From the NCBI GenBank assembly GCA_022410635.1, contig JAJVDF010000451.1, forward strand, positions 226,650 to 290,649: a stretch of 64,000 bases of DNA, written 5' to 3'. Below the pieces are notes generated by a model. It had not been told where the DNA came from, did not search any database, and worked only from the letters and a program-made list of their open reading frames with translations. Shown here in pieces: positions 32,127 through 44,181 of this stretch. How positions within the stretch are numbered: position 1 is the stretch's first letter; each line of letters starts with the position of its first letter. This DNA comes from Tretioscincus oriximinensis. Its lineage: Eukaryota; Chordata; Lepidosauria; Squamata; Gymnophthalmidae. The translations under genes and the position numbers were made by a program.

Positions 32127-34378
32127 TGCTTGATGCTGCTTTGTATGTTCCTAAGCAAGCATGAGGAAACCAAAGTTACAATCTGAAATTTGCTTGCGAT
32201 GACCATATTAACAAAACAAAGGTATATGTCTATAACAATGTACTTCCTTGTGTTACATTAGTAATTTGTGTCCTCTAAATATTGGTAAGCTTGTTTTTAT
32301 TATTTCCCTAATGATTCTATCATATTATACTGAATGCTAATATTTTGACTTACTACCTTTTCTCTGTTAATAATGTTTCTTGCACAAGAACATAAATTTC
32401 CCACTGGAGATTATTCTAGAGGTTTGCTCTTGCGCTGCCAACTAGCTGTACATTGAAATATTCCAGCAGAACATGAGGTCATTGCTTGCTATGTTTAAGT
32501 CAGCTAGGAGCTGGCCTCCAGCCATCAGGATTAATTGCCATTGATCACTCTTAACAAATTGATGCACTTTAAAAAAAAAAAAAGCTATCTAAGCTAACAT
32601 TACATATCTTGGTAGCTTTGTAAATATATTAAAACAAACCTTTATTCAAAGGTTCTTTTGATAGACTCATTCATATTTACAATGCAAGCTGCTTTTTCTG
32701 TAATGGAACTTGATGTATTTGTTTAAATGTGCAAAGGGAAACTACATGGCACTTCAGAACCACAATGGCATATTTACTATATATTAAATTCTAGGAAGGA
32801 ATTAACTTGATAGGATGTACTTACGCACTTTTGAATCCAGCCACCTTTATACACTGGCAAGTATTTTGTAGCTTTTGTTAATTAAATGGTAATAAGTTTT
32901 AATTCTATGATTAGGTTTATGTTGACTCTGGGCAAAGATTCTCTTATGCTTTTTAGTATCTCAGATACTTCATCCTTTCAAAGGATCATGTGTAACAGTA
33001 ATTCCCTCGCTGTAACTGATCTCTCTCTGTTTGTGTATGTGTTTGTGTGTACATATGAGACTGTGTGACAGCCTTATCCACTGGTGACATGTAATTCTTA
33101 CCTTTGACCATCAAGCTTGCCCCAGCTAATAATATTTTGGCTGCAATCTTTATGAATAAATAAAATATTTTTTCTAACCGAATTGGCAGTTTTCCTTTGT
33201 TGAGAAAACTGAAAAATTGTAGAATTGATACTACAGTATTAGTGTCATTTCAAGAGTACAATTGAAAAAACTAGCATCGTTTCAGTAGTAGAACTGAAAT
33301 AACTGTGTATAGATTTTTAAAATGGATTTTGTTTTGGATGATCTAAATTGTATATTACATATAATTCTAAAAACAAAATTCATGCAAAAAAAGGTAAGTT
33401 TAATATTTTGAACTCTTGTAAGACTGCTGAACTGTAGCCTGGTGGAAAAAAGTATGTATAAAGTTCCCAAAAGCTATTTTGAGTGCGCTTTTTAAAATAC
33501 GTCTTCCATCTCATATGATANTCTGCATCCAAAGAACCTCCTTTCAAAATTGGATTGCACACTCCAAGTTGGACAATGTGTATGTTAATGGCTGAACCTG
33601 CTGACTATAATGTCTTTTTATCCTGAAGTATGTGAGAATGATTGAATACCGAATCTGTATTGTACGGAAAAGGGAAGCTGAAACGGAAAATATAATTGCA
33701 ACAATTTCCTTTTTTTCTTTTTAGTTTTTTCACCAAAATTAAAACAGGTCCCAGTGACATACAGTACTGGAAAATTACAATAAAATATAATATTACAAAG
33801 TGACAGCAGCCAATAATATTGATAAATACTAACATCATAATTTTCAGACTGGAAAGATACAGATTTTAAATATGTTTTAGGAATATTTGTCATAATTTTA
33901 CACTTTTATTGCTGTGACCTCTCTTGAGAAATATGAGCGAAGGGTAAGATGTGAATTCTTAAGTAAAATACTTTTAATTTAGTATTTTTATAAACAAGGA
34001 ATAAATGAGATAAATGTCACTAAAAAAACCACACAANAAATCTAATTTAGTTAGCTTTTTTTGCTAGAGGAGAGTTAGAGTTTAAGGGATTTTTTTTTCA
34101 TTTTTTTTAACTAGGTGAAAAATCAATTCTTGTGAAGCAGTTTCTCACCATGTTTCATACCAGGTCTGCAACTTGGAAAGTTATATGCTGCAGTTTTAAA
34201 CAAATAAAGAAATATTCTTATTTCTTTTCATTGTAACCTTTCATTTAAACAAAGAGCCAATTCACTCAATATTTTTCCCTCTCTTTGTTACAATATTTCA
34301 AATGCTTTGCCATGCACTTATTATTCATTTTTCCAACATTTTTCCAATATTTCATTACCAACATTTCCTGGACAATAC
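32127..34378. other. no feature recognised
   Basis: AT-rich intronic stretch. Open frames at 32,886, 33,282 and 33,605-33,893 have no motif and overlap each other. Confidence 0.45.
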
Positions 34379-34379
34379 A

Positions 34380-34876
34380 CTTTGCATGCCTAGACTGATC
34401 TGGCCACAGTAATCCATATTCTGGTAACTTTCAGAGTGGACTATTGTAATGTGCTCTTTATGGGGCTGCCCTTGAAAACGGTGCCGAATGCTCAATTCAA
34501 GGTATAATTTTAACATATAAAGTCCTACATAACTTGGGCCCAAATAGCTAAAGGAACTTCTTCCACCAATTTGCTTGTGTCTTAAGATCTGCCGAGGAGG
34601 CCCTCCTGGGATTGTCAACATCCTTGATAGGAAAGAGAGTGGGAACTTACGATAGGATCTTCTCTGTGGCACCTCCCAAACTATGGAATAGTCTTCCCCC
34701 TTGAGATGTATCAATCACCATCTCTGTATGGATTCAGAAGGCTCCTGAAGACACAACGCTTTAACCTGCCTTTGGTTGAAAAAATATCTTTCCCTTTCCT
34801 GCTTTCAGGCATTAATATGTTACTCCGTTTTTAATGTTAACCGCCTTGAAATCTATAGAATTAAATAAACAAATAA
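34380..34876 (+). mobile_element. L2-clade LINE ORF2 C-terminus and 3' end
   Basis: The + strand carries the usual L2 order: a YCNVLFMGLP segment near 34,445, then aagtcctacataacttgggc (common L2 string), then a frame reading PPKLWNSLPP near 34,675. A 3' part with ccgccttgaaatct and a taaataaacaaataa tail follows. Broken frames; no complete domain. Confidence 0.75.
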
Positions 34877-35059
34877 TTTCAATATCAGAAGCAAATCAGC
34901 TCCCTTTTGAAATTGAATTCCCTGCTACAGAAGACCCCCCCCAGAACATTCCTGACAACCAAAACTCATTTTCTCTCTGAGTCCTGGAATTCTTAAACTA
35001 AACCCATTCTATCTATCACAATCTTATTTTTCCATAGGGACTTTAAAAATACTCAGTCC

Positions 35060-35185
35060 AGGAATTCATTGAAGCAACCATGTTAGTCTTCATCAGGATT
35101 TCTAGCAAGTGGGTCCTGTAGCTCTTTAGAGACTAGCAAGAAATGAACTTTTGTACACAAGTCTACTTCAGATCCTATGAAAATC
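35060..35185 (-). mobile_element. Penelope-like 3' end, diverged
   Basis: On the minus strand: tctgaagtagacttgtgtac, then gctagtctctaaagagctac and actaacatggttgc, the layout of Penelope-like 3' ends in reptiles and other amniotes. Confidence 0.5.
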
Positions 35186-35189
35186 AACC

Positions 35190-37090
35190 AGTAGCAGAGC
35201 TTTTTAACGCATCCAATAAAAGGTTAGAAAGGAAAAAATGAACAAGTGCCTTCCACTTCTTTGTTTTGTGTGGTTTTTTTCCTTTTTGTATGCTACTGGA
35301 AGCTGTTAGAGCAGGGACTAGCAGTTGAGTGTCAAAAATACCACAGTCTGGGTTGTGTAAGGTCTTTATGTTTGGATTAGTTTTCAAAACGGCACACAAG
35401 GGACTATAAGGTTTCAACTAGAATTTCCTCAGAGTGTATATCCATCTATGGATCTCATTTCCTTGTGTGTCTCTGTAAAACCAACTTAGCTAGTTTTTAT
35501 TGTTGAAAATAATTTTTGTTTGGACATTAGAAGTATTTTTACTGCAGATGGTTTACTGTTCATGCTTTTTTGCCATTTGAATTGTGAATTAAGATCAATC
35601 AACATCTGTATCAATAATTTGAATTGGTTTTGTTGCTAGACAAAGAAGTAGGCTGAAGATATTTATAGTTTTCGCTAATGTAACTTCTGAATTGAATGAA
35701 GCAAAATATCATTAGTACCTTATTTGTATTTGGTTTGTTTGAAATATAAAAGTCAGTTAAAAATATCAGCGAACAAAAAAGCAGTAGATTTTGATAAATT
35801 TACTCCATGTCCTTTTCATTGGGGTCTAATTTTAAAAATAAAAAGCAGACGCAATAATTTGTATCCTGTCTTGTGCATCTCCCTATTCACAAGTGTTGTA
35901 CATCTTGCTTATTAAAGTTAGAGCTGCTTTTCTCTAATACTGCCATGTAGTAACTGTATTTTACTGACTCAAATGCTTTGAATCTCTGCTATTATTAGTA
36001 ATATTTTTTCCCTACTAGATTGAATATTCTAATAGGTCCAGGATTATCCTTCTAGGATGCCACATCTGCCAGCCAAATTATTCCGGTGAATGCCATAGTT
36101 ATCGTAATTGTTAAAATGGACAGTAGCAATTTGAAGTCTTGACTGAAAAATGTAATTGTGGTTTAAAGTGAAGTAGATATAATGGGAAAAGCCATGCTTC
36201 TAGTTCCTTCCTTTGCCTTTTTGTCTTTTGCTAGCAGTTTGGGATTGAGGCCCTATTTGCATGGACTCAGTAATGTGTTTTAGGAGTTTATTATAATACA
36301 TTTATAACACAAAATGAAAACAACATATTCTGATAGAAGTAAATCTCATCTTTCCAATGGTGCTAAAAAATAAAAGGAAAATTAGAGCTGTCAAATTGGA
36401 GGTACAGGGCATCGAAAATAGCCAAAATTTGGTATGGTACCAACTTTGAACACTTATGTTACCTCAGTAGTCTTACAAATTACAAGGCTCCTTCTCAGGA
36501 ATATTTTGAGTGTATCTACCAAAGATCAACCTGAAAAATCAAGTTGTTCCAAAATTACAGCAGGTTCAACTTGACTGCAAATGTTGCTGCACAGCCTTTT
36601 CAATCAAGTTTGACTCTCAGCCATATAAAAAGAGTTTTATCAGTTTGTCAAGCCCCAGCAGCTGTGCAGGTTTGCCAAATTTCACCTCTGTATTACTACC
36701 ACTTCCATTTTTACCATTTTCATTTTCCTTGAGAACCCCTAGAACCTCCCATTTTTAGTTTTTTGATCTAAAATTTTGCACAGCATAATTTTAGATCATA
36801 AGTAACCTCTAGCAAATTTCATCAAAATCTGGGATGGTGNGGTGAAATAGCTCTAATGCATTTTCAGTCGGACTTACTATTGTAGACACCTAGAGGTGTG
36901 TAGAATGATCTGCGCAGCTGCTTTTTCAGTAAAATAGAAAATTTATTTCCACATTATGGAATAAATTCAATAAATTATCTACCCCTGTTTGTTCTGTCGG
37001 TGTTAGAGAGCTTGTCTGTGTAGATTGAGACATGTCTTGACATGTAACTCACAGAGTAGCAGTTGAGTTTAAAGAAAGCCCTGGAAGTAA
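35190..37090. other. no feature recognised
   Basis: AT-rich intronic sequence. Open frames around 35,184, 35,724 and 36,510-36,758 show no domain. Confidence 0.45.
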
Positions 37091-37095
37091 GAGGA

Positions 37096-38095
37096 TGGCA
37101 AGTGCAGTGCCATGTGGGTCTACAAAGAAAGTGAGGGATTTGGAGTTTCGTTCTGTGATTAAATTCCTTACAAAGGAAGAAAAATGCTTAAAGAAATCCA
37201 TGAAAGGATGATTGCTGTGATGCCCCTTTCTGCTACCAAGTAAAGTTCTGGACCAAGCAGTTTAAATGAGGTAGGGAATCAATTGAAGACGACCCCATTC
37301 AGGGTGATCTGTCGAAGCATCTTCAGAGGAAATGTGCCGTAAAGTGGAGGCCATAATTTTGGAAGATTGTTTGGTCAGTGTTATACTGAAGCTCATGTAT
37401 TAAGCATTTCAGTTGGCACCATTTGCAGTATCATTCATAATGTTTTGATGATGCTAAAGGTCATTTAACACCTGAGCAAAAGACATGTTGCTAGCAATTT
37501 AGCCAAGATAATTTAGAAATGCTTAAAGAAAATCTAGGAGACTATTATTCACAATTTATTATGGGGGATGAAATATGGATCCACTTCCATGATCCTGAAA
37601 CCAAACAAGAATCCACGCAATGGAAGCACAAGGGGTCACCATCAGTGAAATTTTGTATGCAGCAGTCAGCAGAAAAGATCATGGCCATGTATTTTGGGTT
37701 AAACAGAAGGCATTTTATTACTAGAATTCCTGCCACAAGACAACAATGACTGGAGCACCTATGCCTTAACAATGAAGCCATTTCTTGAGGCAAAGAGAAA
37801 CGTTCTCAGCAGATGTATTGCTACTTCACAACAACGCACTAGCTCACAAAACTGACAAAACACAAGCTGCTATCAGGGAATGCGGCTATCCATAGCCTGC
37901 TGTGATTATTTTCTCTTTTGGAACCTGAAGAAATTTTTGTGGGGGCAACGATTTCCTGATGATAATGCAGTCAAAGAGGCGGTAACAGGGTTCCTACACC
38001 AGCTAGACATCTCCTTCTGTTCTGAGGACATCCGATCACTGGAGGCAAAGTGGAATAAATGTATTGAAGTGAAGAGGAACTACATTGTAAAGTAG
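37096..38095 (+). pseudogene. mariner-type transposase pseudogene
   Basis: The + strand encodes a mariner transposase in pieces. A helix-turn-helix start with FRSVIKFLTKEEK is near 37,140. Then the catalytic core's first block, FIMGDEIWIHFHDPETKQES (37,555 on; the GDE aspartate is present), then QWKHKGSPS. The second catalytic block reads LLLHNNALAH near 37,820-37,845, where the usual HDN has become HNN. The end reads FWNLKKFLWGQRF, then KWNKCIEVKRNYIVK followed by a stop at 38,094. Frameshifts and premature stops occur throughout. A possible right end is ggatggccctctaa near 38,146; I did not find the matching left terminal repeat. Confidence 0.85.
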
Positions 38096-38373
38096 TAAAG
38101 TCAATTTTATCATTAGATTTTTTCATATTCAGGTAGATAACTTATTGGATGGCCCTCTAAAGTTGGGTTTTCTGAGGTAGAGAATGCAAAAATAAAATTT
38201 GCCAGTTGCCTAAATTGCCTCCTCACTCTGATAGTGAACTGAAGCTGAATACAAAAGAGGAAAAAAGAGATAAGGCCCTAGTGACATCTAAGTTTAAGAA
38301 CAAAGGGTAAGAGAGATGGAAGGTTTTTTAATAGTAGTTGGTTCTTTTCTTTAGTGGCAAACATAATTTCCTT

Positions 38374-38505
38374 TCATAGAATCATAGAATCATAGAGTTG
38401 GAAGGAACCTCCAGGGTCATCGGGTCCAACCCCCTGCTTGATGCAGAATTCATTAAATCATCCCAGACAGATGACTGTCCATTCTGTTTGAAGACTTTCC
38501 TATCA
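38374..38505 (-). mobile_element. CR1 3' end fragment
   Basis: atcatagagttggaaggaac then catcgggtccaacccc is the reverse complement of the classic amniote CR1 3' end. Same string begins the long copies at 45.9 and 58.4 kb. About 130 bp only. Confidence 0.8.
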
Positions 38506-39990
38506 AACTATTCAGTAGTATTTGGATGTGAAGCTCAGGTTGCATCAGCATGGCAGATTCTTGCGTGAATGGAGGTGACATGAAGGTAGTTATGCTGCAC
38601 TGGCTTGCACCTCATCAGCGATAAATATGCTGGAAAGTATAGATGCTCACTTTTTGGGAGAGTGCATATTGTCCATTCCTGTAGCAGAGCCCTCCAGGAA
38701 ACCACTTATGTCCCTGTGTGTGGCATACAGAACACAGGGCTTCAGCAACCACAGTGAAAAGGCATGCAAGATCCTATCCAAGGGAAGGAACAGCAGTCAG
38801 TCTTGTGCAAGTGCTCATGAAAGCTTCCAGGACCCACGTGAACAGGAGGCAAGAGTCCCAGATGTTGCTGTCCAGTCCTCCACAGGCCTGACTGGTAGCA
38901 GCATGAGATACCTCAGGAAAATGCGGGCGGAGAGGNGATAGCCTAAAGCTCACAATACCTCTAGAATGGTCTGCATAGCCACTCATGTGGAGGCTGCTTT
39001 AGTGAAGGATTTTAATAAACTGCTTTAGAAACTGACATGAGACCTTATATAGAATTCTAGGGAAAACCGAATAAATTGCTTGATGTTCTCAGACTATGCA
39101 TTAGGATTACCTCTTCCCCATCAAAGAGGAAATTTCAGCAAGCCACTGCTACAGAATATAATTTAGAATAAGGACCAGTGCAGAAAGGGTTTAGGAGTCA
39201 GATTAGAATTTAAGACATGTTTGATGTTATATATCTGGTGATGATAACAGGAAATGTTGAAACATGAGAGAATAAACATTGTCATAATATAAGNATTACG
39301 AGCTTGGTTGTTTGCCCTTTTGTTCCCTTCTGTCTTTATTTAGACAGAACTAAAAAGTTGCTTACCAAACATACTGAAAATGAAGAAAATTTTCATTATT
39401 TTCCTACTGCCCAAGAAATCCAGTGACATTAAGAACATTTTTTTTCCTATAGTCACATTTTGCTCAGTAACATTTACAGTTCTGTTTTAAAGTATGAAGA
39501 GCTAAGACAGTTTTCTAAGGAAGGATTATGTCAAGGACATAAATATGGATTCCTGTCCCCTTTGTGCCCTGCCATCTGCTCAAATGGTTTATAGTATAGA
39601 GGTTGTAAATTACCCACCCTTATCTCCCCATTCTCTAGGAATGGAGTGCCAAAATGTCAGCACCTTGGCAAACTAGAAATCTTCCAAGAGGAGTGTATGA
39701 TCCCCCTTGACATTTGGAGGATTGTAAACTGGTAATATATAAGAGGCTCAGAACCATGACTTACTTCTTTGTGCTATGCATTCTACCAATGCATACTTAC
39801 TAATAAATCTATCTGAACCTTTCCTTGCTTTGCCTTATCTGAGAGATGAAGGAAGAGTCATGATCCTGACTTCCTAGCAGATCACCTTTGAGAAAATGGA
39901 TGAGGGAATGGATTCTCAAGTTACTGGCATTGATGGTGTTCAAGCTCTATAAGGACTTCCAAACCATAACAGAAACATATATGAAGGTGT
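38506..39990. other. no feature recognised
   Basis: The frame at 38,627-38,941 is open for about 104 codons but has no motif I recognise and contains an N. Nothing else supported. Confidence 0.4.
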
Positions 39991-40449
39991 ATCATATTGT
40001 GGCTGTNTGTCTTTTAGTTCAAGCACTATAGCACAGCAAGAAAGCTCAGCAAAGAATGAGAAGGTAGTCCGAGGGTTAAGGCACCAGTAAAAATATATCT
40101 GGCAGGTAGACATCCAACAAGAAGCATGTTTAAGACAGCTTGAAGGTCGAAGCTAAGGTTCCAGAAGCAGGCAGCAAAGTTGCCAATCGACAGATCACAA
40201 GGAAAACAAATGAAGAAGGTACACTGAAGATGAAAGTTGCCAGCAGCAATTCAGCCCTTTGGCACAGCTGCTTTTATCTTGAGGTGCTTCGTCTCATCCA
40301 GGTGTTTTAGTCTATAGCCTTGATTTTTGCTGCCAGCCTCCATGACTATAAGGCTTTCCTTTTTCTACCTTTGTTCCAAGATGGATGGTCTGAGGCCTCT
40401 ATCAATCCTCTTCTTCATTCGAACTGCCTACAGAGCTCTGGGTAGTCTC

Positions 40450-41600
40450 TTTCTGGGACTGTATCTGTGGTTGGGCCTATGTCTCTTCGTCAAAAGAGTC
40501 CTCATCTGACCCCAAGGATTGTTCCACCCCAAACTGACCTGGAGGAGCACATTTCAAGAGGTACCATTGATGGATCAAAGCTAACATGTAGGGAGCATCA
40601 ACATCTGCTGCATCCTGCCAGGAATGCACCTTAGGTCCAGGCAACCAGATACTGCTAGAAGTTGCAGCAGTGGCATGAATCCAAAATCGTATTCTCCTGT
40701 CCTTCAACAGAGACTGGGGGCAATAGTAGTGTAGGCCTTCCATGTAAACAAGTGTTGTTTTTCAGAACAAAGAATGATGGAAGACCGGATGCATCTGTAT
40801 GCTTTGAGCCATTGCAGCTGAAAAGCCCCAGGATGGACCTGGTCCAAGATGTAGGGGCTGAAAAATCTGGCTCTTAGTTTGCAACAAGGCTGATTCTGCA
40901 GGATATGCCAGAAGTACATTTGAGCGCTCAATTGTAGTGACGTCCCAGTTAGCACTTGACATCTGCTGATTTCTTGTTTGCAGCTTTGGCCTGCTTGAGT
41001 TGCCGAACTAACAGCTTGGCTGGTCTGGGGCTGCTGAAGCTAGTGATTGGTGGCTTGCGAGGTCATCTGCAGAAAAGCGCAATTAGTAAAGAAAGACATC
41101 TATTGCATGGATGTGTGCAGCACATTATTGTATGTAAATCCCACCGGTGGCAGGAACTCGAGCTAATTATCCTGTTGGTCTATGATATAAATAATGTTCC
41201 AGCATGGTGTTAGTCAGCTCTATTTGCTCGTGGGACTGTGGATGATAAGCGGGCAACAGCTGCAAGTGAATTTGGAACTGCCGGTGTAGGCTTTTCCAAA
41301 ACTAGATCACCCCCTCAAGCAATCCATGCTGCTGAAATATCTTGTAGATGAACACTCGTGCTGTATCTTTGGCACTCAACTCCCTCAGGCACGGGACAAA
41401 ATGGGCCAACTTTGTGAATAAGTCTACAATGACCAGAATAGCAGTGTGACAAATGAAGAGGGGGAAATTAGTCACAAAATTCATGGTCACCACCTTCCAG
41501 GGACTTGAAGGTGAAGCAATTCTGCGGGACTAACTATGGGGCCTAGGCCCAACAACAGGTGGGGCAAGACTTGATATAGGTGTGNATCTACAGAAGGATC
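40450..41600 (-). mobile_element. Ty3/gypsy integrase and chromodomain relic
   Basis: On the minus strand the order is typical of a chromovirus-type gypsy pol. YIKSCPTC (zinc-binding end, about 41,590) comes first. MNFVTNFPLF and then VIVDLFTKLAHFVPC (41,480-41,380, integrase core with the first Asp) follow, with AKDTARVFI and QHGLLEGVI. Next, about 41,220-41,170, is a broken frame that keeps the AYHPQS-type block. Further on the HPVFHHSLF motif (about 40,770) precedes a chromodomain-like SSIWLPGPKVHSWQDAADVD segment (about 40,650-40,600). Stops and frameshifts break it. The region at 39,990-40,450 may be 3' UTR or LTR but I cannot define LTR ends. Confidence 0.8.
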
Positions 41601-42285
41601 GCCTGAGAAATGTGATAATAGTGTTAATCAAAGAGAGTGAGAGAGAGCACATATACAAAGAGTTAAGGAAGATAAAAATGGGTAAATAAAGATAAAATAT
41701 AATAATAAGAGAGTTTGTTTCTCCTTGATCTTTCTCCAGAAATGCTGAGAAAAGAGGCTGAAATGAGAGAAGTCATAAAGTGTCTGGCAGAAAAAAAGAT
41801 ATTCCTGGAGTTTGCTAGAGACCATCTTAGTTTTTTAGGATAGGAATTTACTAAAAGCCCGAAATTTTGAAGAACGAAAAAAAGCTTGGGATTGAGTCTG
41901 CAGAAGTCTCAGAGGATCAACAAGTATTTGGAGCAGCCTAGACCATCGATAAGAAAGATAGAAAGGCAGAGGGGGAACACTTGAGTCGTGGGAAGCAATG
42001 GAACAGGATGAAGCCTGGACAGAGGGTGGGACCTGGTGTATGTGTGCGGGGACTATGACCCTTGAATAATGTTACAAATATCAAAATTGCAGTAAAAAGG
42101 GTCCCCATCCCTGTCTTAGAGAAAGGAAACTACCGTTGAATCATATTTCTGTCAAAAATAATTCTCTCACTTCTTAGTACCAAAAAGATTGAAACCTCCA
42201 CATTTTTGGTCTATGGTTCATTCTTTGTTTTATCTTTGAAGCCAAGGGTGTATGGGACCTTAGTTAAAATGTCTATCATCTTAAC
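41601..42285. other. no feature recognised
   Basis: Purine-rich intronic stretch; possibly more of the gypsy element but without motif. Confidence 0.35.
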
Positions 42286-42289
42286 TGTG

Positions 42290-42890
42290 AAACTTGTGTC
42301 GTGCAGAAACATGCTCATCTTCTAATGTGGTGTATTCATTTTCTGCCAACAATGCCCCTCTACACTCTACATTGGGCAAATAGGACAATCCCTACGCCAG
42401 AGAATAAATGGACACAAAATCAGATATTCGAAATGGCAACACAGAGAAACCAGTTGAACACTTCAACCTTCCAGGACATTCTATCTCAGACCTCAGGACT
42501 ACAGTCCTTGAACAAAGAAACTACAAAGGAAGGTTTGAAAGGGAAGCAGCAGAACTTGAATACATTCATAAGTTCCAGGCCATCAACAAAGGACTTAACA
42601 AAGATAATGGTTTCCTGGCCAATTATACATTTTTATGAAACCTTTTAAGTATTTGATTGACTTTTTCACATGAGAGGATTAGTTTCTGTTATTTACCTGT
42701 TTTTCTAACCTGCAGTTAATCACCTTATCACATTTGCATATGCTTTGTCATCTCCCATACACGTTTCCTATAAATACCTGACCCTGACATTAGTCCCTCA
42801 GCATCTGAAGAAGTAGACGTGTCTACGAAAGCTTATGCTACCCACTTTTCTCAAGTTAGTCTCAAAGTGCTACTAGCTCCTATGCAGAAA
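42290..42890 (+). mobile_element. Penelope-like element: GIY-YIG endonuclease end and 3' region
   Basis: The + strand near 42,365-42,420 encodes LYIGQIGQSLRQRINGHK (YIG part of the GIY-YIG motif with its Arg-rich block). After a frameshift SDIRNGNTEKPVEHFNLPGH, then a block ending KGLNKDNGFLANYTFL and a stop near 42,638 follow. This is the C-terminal endonuclease of vertebrate Penelope-like elements. The reverse transcriptase is missing. After the stop come about 250 bp of 3' region with the block at 42,805-42,840 that resembles a hammerhead ribozyme, and cttagtctcaaag-type sequence shared by the other PLE fragments. Inactive because of frameshift and truncation. Confidence 0.85.
42805..42840 (+). 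ncRNA. hammerhead-ribozyme-like motif in the Penelope 3' region
   Basis: CTGAAGA (42,805-42,811; core CUGANGA) is followed by a stem II with GTAGA and TCTAC around a CGTG loop. Then come GAAA (42,827-42,830), a tiny stem III (GC, loop TTAT, GC) and TA at 42,839-42,840, where the cleavage site would be. The arrangement matches minimal hammerheads reported in Penelope-like elements. I see no good stem I between the flanks, so it may be a decayed or partial ribozyme. Confidence 0.45.
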
Positions 42891-42979
42891 TATGGTTATA
42901 GTGTTTATTTACCTTGTCTACTATCTCCTGAAGAGCCCATTTCTTTATACACATCTTCTATCTATTCCTTGCATTTTTA

Positions 42980-43380
42980 TCTTCCAACACATCAATGTTC
43001 ATACCGCATGCTATAAGAAGACTGCCTTCTATAAATATTCTGAATGTCCTCTACATTTGATTAAAGAAAATTGCTGGTCGTCTATTAGGGCTATATAATA
43101 AAACTATTGTAATTAATCCTCTGTTAAGATTCCCTTAACAAAAACAAATTTTACTTTGCAATGTTTTTCCTACTCCTGCAACTTGAAATCCACATTTCTG
43201 TTAAAAAGAATTGTGACCCCCTTAGGTCTTATTCAGTCCCCTGGACTGTCCACAAATGCGCCTGAGTGTCCTGGTTTTATGTGGGTCTCTTATAAGCAAG
43301 CAGTCAATATTTTCTCATCCCCAAATTTTACTTATTGGGTTTGATCAATAAAAACTTAGATAATATTAGTGTGTGGTTAC
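42980..43380 (-). mobile_element. L1-like endonuclease fragment
   Basis: On the minus strand a frame near 43,330-43,130 reads ACLLETHIKP, then GVTILFNRNVDFKL and KVKFVFVKG, which resembles the N-terminal endonuclease of L1 ORF2 (LQETH and GVAIL blocks). Broken and short. Sequence to 43,800 may hold more L1 but I cannot order it. Confidence 0.5.
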
Positions 43381-44074
43381 ATTATATGATTATAGCAGCT
43401 ATAATTGATTACAATAGGTTCAGAGATGGAAAAAAGAAGGAACACCCTTAACAGAAGATTAAATTGATGGACTTAATTAAAATGGATAAATCAACTCTTT
43501 TGATAAGGGATAAAAATTGGATACGTTTGTTATGAACTTTTTTNAAAATTCCTTCAAGAGATGTAAGGTGTATTCCTAACCAAATGCTTTATTGATGCAG
43601 AAGAGTCAAAATAGATGGAGAGATAAAATGTCTTATTTGATCAAACTATTAAAAAAGATGGAGCAGAAGGAGAGGAAGTCAATTGAACAAAAAATGAGGA
43701 AAGAATATAATTTTATATATATATCTCCATTTGATATAAATAAAAAAATGAATGCTGGGACTGTAACAACTGTAAATCCTTTTCCCCTCTGACTATATAG
43801 ATCAGGGAAAAAACTTGTAGCTTAACTAGCCAAACATCAGTTGCCCAATAAATTATCCAAAACTTAGATGACCCACTCCACAAACATACCAGAGCATAAT
43901 ATTTGTTCCTCCAAAATCCTCTGCAAAATTCCTGTAACCTTTACTTGACCAGCTTCTTCCACTTGAGTACACGCTCAAAATGATCCTGCTTCTTTCGACT
44001 GAGGAATGTAGCTAATCCTTCTTACTTCCCTGAGTTACCAATAACTGCTATGGCATATTTCTTTTTGTCTTTAG

Positions 44075-44181
44075 CTTGATGACTGTGCACTGCAGCTGTC
44101 TCATAATGGTACCTATTTGGATTTAGAATCCACCTTAGCAGAACAAAAGGATGAATTGGAAGGCTTCCAGGAGGATTCTGG
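44075..44181 (+). CDS. FHOD3: FHOD3 coding exon 2
   Basis: This 107-nt exon encodes LDDCALQLSHNGTYLDLEST and then a Glu/Asp-rich stretch ending in GFQEDSG. It continues the GTPase-binding domain of FHOD3 directly after the exon 1 residues RAPQK. The acceptor is a pyrimidine-rich tract ending in ttgtctttag; the donor is G followed by GTAAGT at 44,182. It starts in phase 0 and leaves two bases (GG) of a glycine codon, completed by exon 3. It is too short and too interrupted by splice sites to show as a long open frame. I see no disabling change. Confidence 0.95.

Larger units (their letters stand above)
13033..44074 (+). other. FHOD3: FHOD3 intron 1 (31,042 bp)
   Basis: The interval from the exon 1 donor GTACTG to the exon 2 acceptor ttgtctttag is a single long intron. 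The donor is weak compared with GTAAGT. It is filled by SINEs, LINE fragments, LTR-element relics and DNA transposons listed separately. I recognised no further FHOD3 exon or other host gene in it. Confidence 0.85.
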
